Positions 61,679-64,000 of a stretch of 64,000 nt of DNA are shown here, piece after piece. A program made the translations under genes and the position numbers. The notes under the pieces were generated by a model. That model did not search any database and was not told the DNA's origin. It was given only the letters and a program-made list of their open reading frames with translations. Source of the DNA: Henricia sp. BOLD:AAB3569. Lineage: Eukaryota > Echinodermata > Asteroidea > Spinulosida > Echinasteridae. Position 1 is the first letter of the stretch. Each line of letters opens with the position of its first letter. Where the stretch lies: the NCBI GenBank assembly GCA_037783545.1, contig JBBELK010000625.1, forward strand, positions 124,001-188,000, written 5' to 3'.

Positions 61679-63328
61679 TCAACGGCCGTACAAATGTACA
61701 CCAGCGCGGCGCAGGGTGTCCCAACAGCCACGGTTAGAGGAATAACCACGTAGCCGAGCTCCGCTTTCCCTAAACTCTGAAAATTTCTCCGTCATTTCCC
61801 AGCGAAAATCTGTCAATTTTGCATGACAAGTGCGGAATATATACAGTTTGGAGCATGCAAAATTTGAAGTTGGTTGGAAAATTCCTTGATTTCCAAATTT
61901 GCCGGCATTTGGGACACACTTTGACCTAATTCCCGTCACAATCTGGGGTGAGTCAACGGCCGTACAAATGTACACCAGCGCGGCGCAGGGTGTCCCAACA
62001 GCCACAGTTAGGGGAATAACCACGCAGACGAGCTCCGTTTTCCCTAAACTCTGAAATTTCTCCGTCATTTCCCAGCGAAAATCTGTCAATTTTGCATGAC
62101 AAGTGCGGAATATATACAGTTTGGAGCATGCAAAATTTGAAGTTGGTTGGAAAATTCCTTGATTTCCAAATTTGCCGGCATTTGGGACACACTTTGACCT
62201 AATTCCCGTCACAATCTGGGGTGAGTCAACGGCCGTACAAATGTACACAAGCGCGGCGCAGGGTGTCCCAACAGCCACGGTTAGGGGAATAACCACGCAG
62301 CCGAGCTCCGTTTTCCCTAAACTCTGAAATTTCTCCGTCATTTCCCAGCGAAAATCTGTCAATTTTGCATGACAAGTGCGGAATATATACAGTTTAGAGC
62401 ATGCAAAATTTGAAGTTGGTTGGAAAATTCCTTGATTTCCAAATTTGCCGGCATTTGGGACACACTTTGACCTAATTCCCGTCACAATCTGGGGTGAGTC
62501 AACGGCCGTACAAATGTACACCAGCGCGGCGCATGCGCAGGGTTTCCCAACAGCCACGGTTAGGGGAATAACCACGCAGCCGAGCTCCGTTTTCCCTAAA
62601 CTCTGAAATTTCTCCGTCATTTCCCAGCGAAAATCTGTCAATTTTGCATGACAAGTGCGGAATATATACAGTTTGGAGCATGCAAAATTTGAAGTTGGTT
62701 GGAAAATTCCTTGATTTCCAAATTTGCCGGCATTTGGGACACACTTTGACCTAATTCCGTCACAATCTGGGGTGAGTCAACGGCCGTACAAATGTACACC
62801 AGCGCGGCGCATGCGCAGGGTGTCCCAACAGCCACGGTTAGGGGAATAACCACGCAGCCGAGCTCCGTTTTCCCTAAACTCTGAAATGTCTCCGTCATTT
62901 CCCAGCGAAAATCTGTCAATTTTGCATGACAAGTGCGGAATATATACAGTTTGGAGCATGCAAAATTTGAAGTTGGTTGGAAAATTCCTTGATTTCCAAA
63001 TTTGCCGGCATTTTGGACACACTTTGACCTAATTCCCGTCACAATCTGGGGTGAGTCAACGGCCGTACAAATGTACACCAGCGCGGCGCAGGGTGTCCCA
63101 ACAGCCACAGTTAGGGGAGTAACCACGCAGCCGAGCTCCGTTTTCCCTAAACTCTGAAATTTCTCCGTCATTTCCCAGCGAAAATCTGTCAATTTTGCAT
63201 GACAAGTGCGGAATATATACAGTTTGGAGCATGCAAAATTTGAAGTTGGTTGGAAAATTCCTTGATTTCCAAATTTGCCGGCATTTGGGACACACTTTGA
63301 CCTAATTCCCGTCACAATCTGGGGTGAG
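61679..63328. repeat. Right sub-domain: 6-monomer block (1650 bp), copy 1
   Basis: The block opens with a 274-bp monomer bearing CCACGTAGCC, CCGCTTTCC and an extra A in CTGAAAATTTC. The same three linked changes reappear in the monomer starting at 63329, and the following monomer in both cases carries CCACAGTT. The block also holds a 278-bp monomer (62499, lost C in AATTCCGTC). The second copy runs off the window. Confidence 0.78.
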
Positions 63329-64000
63329 TCAACGGCCGTACAAATGTACACCAGCGCGGCGCAGGGTGTCCCAACAGCCACGGTTAGAGGAATAACCACG
63401 TAGCCGAGCTCCGCTTTCCCTAAACTCTGAAAATTTCTCCGTCATTTCCCAGCGAAAATCTGTCAATTTTGCATGACAAGTGCGGAATATATACAGTTTG
63501 GAGCATGCAAAATTTGAAGTTGGTTGGAAAATTCCTTGATTTTCAAATTTGCCGGCATTTGGGACACACTTTGACCTAATTCCCGTCACAATCTGGGGTG
63601 AGTCAACGGCCGTACAAATGTACACCAGCGCGGCGCAGTGTGTCCCAACAGCCACAGTTAGGGGAATAACCACGCAGCCGAGCTCCGTTTTCCCTAAACT
63701 CTGAAATTTCTCCGTCATTTCCCAGCGAAAATCTGTCAATTTTGCATGACAAGTGCGGAATATATACAGTTTGGAGCATGCAAAATTTGAAGTTGGTTGG
63801 AAAATTCCTTGATTTCCAAATTTGCCGGCATTTGGGACACACTTTGACCTAATTCCCGTCACAATCTGGGGTGAGTCAACGGCCGTACAAATGTACACCA
63901 GCGCGGCGCAGGGTGTCCCAACAGCCACGGTTAGGGGAATAACCACGCAGCCGAGCTCCGTTTTCCCTAAACTCTGAAATTTCTCCGTCATTTCCCAGCG

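Larger units (their letters stand above)
54285..64000. repeat. Satellite array, right segment (273/279-bp monomers)
   Basis: This is the same satellite in the same orientation, resuming at exactly the monomer position where the left segment stopped. It holds the last 208 bp of the interrupted monomer, 34 complete monomers and 125 bp of another. From 54495 to about 58650 it keeps the short/long variant order seen at 33-49 kb. After 58654 the composition changes: the ACATGAC variants vanish, short monomers become common, and off-length monomers appear (271, 274 and 278 bp). The array continues beyond the right edge. Confidence 0.98.

Overview
The window is eukaryotic heterochromatin-like DNA. 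It is one very large tandem satellite array split by a single 5.2-kb insertion. There are no bacterial-type operons, rRNA genes or confident host genes. Intron-like splice signals, tRNA-derived SINE heads and several families of miniature inverted-repeat elements in the insertion point to an animal. The style of these elements suggests a marine invertebrate, possibly an echinoderm. That is an inference from general familiarity, not a database match.

Layout: (1) 1-49082 is a head-to-tail satellite, all in one orientation, with monomers of 279 bp (long) or 273 bp (short). The two lengths differ by a 6-bp ATGCGC present/absent polymorphism. I count 177 complete monomers plus the start of a 178th, and the array runs off the left edge. 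(2) 49083-54284 is a 5202-bp element with inverted ends of about 200 bp, inserted inside the 178th monomer. (3) 54285-64000 is the rest of that monomer, 34 more complete monomers and a partial one, running off the right edge. The two halves of the split monomer add up to exactly 279 bp after removing a 2-bp AT duplication. The variant order of the satellite also continues in register across the insertion, so the element landed after the local array was built.

The satellite has layered higher-order structure. A 4- to 5-monomer pattern (1110 or 1389 bp) dominates about 33.4-58.6 kb and parts of the left end. A 10-monomer block of 2766 bp is duplicated in tandem at 4162-9693. A 13-monomer block of 3615 bp is repeated at 19303-26532 and continues in a deletion-riddled third and fourth copy. 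The last 5 kb belongs to a different sub-domain. Each monomer carries an 11-bp inverted repeat around a TATATA core, a TGAGTCA motif at the monomer junction, and a small GGTTA/TAACC hairpin. The hairpin loop is where the insertion lies. Because both monomer lengths are multiples of three, reading frames of up to about 2950 codons run through the array. I regard these as by-products of the periodicity.

The inserted element has outer ends that are nearly identical (one mismatch in about 130 bp). It contains a set of exon-like islands with good splice signals but no recognisable transposase, several nested miniature elements (hAT-like, a GCGGATC-ended MITE, a 429-bp foldback MITE, a possible pogo-like MITE), two tRNA-derived SINE heads and G-rich repeats. 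The best reading is a non-autonomous cut-and-paste DNA transposon carrying captured genomic, possibly genic, sequence. A decayed autonomous copy with an unfamiliar intron-containing gene is the alternative.
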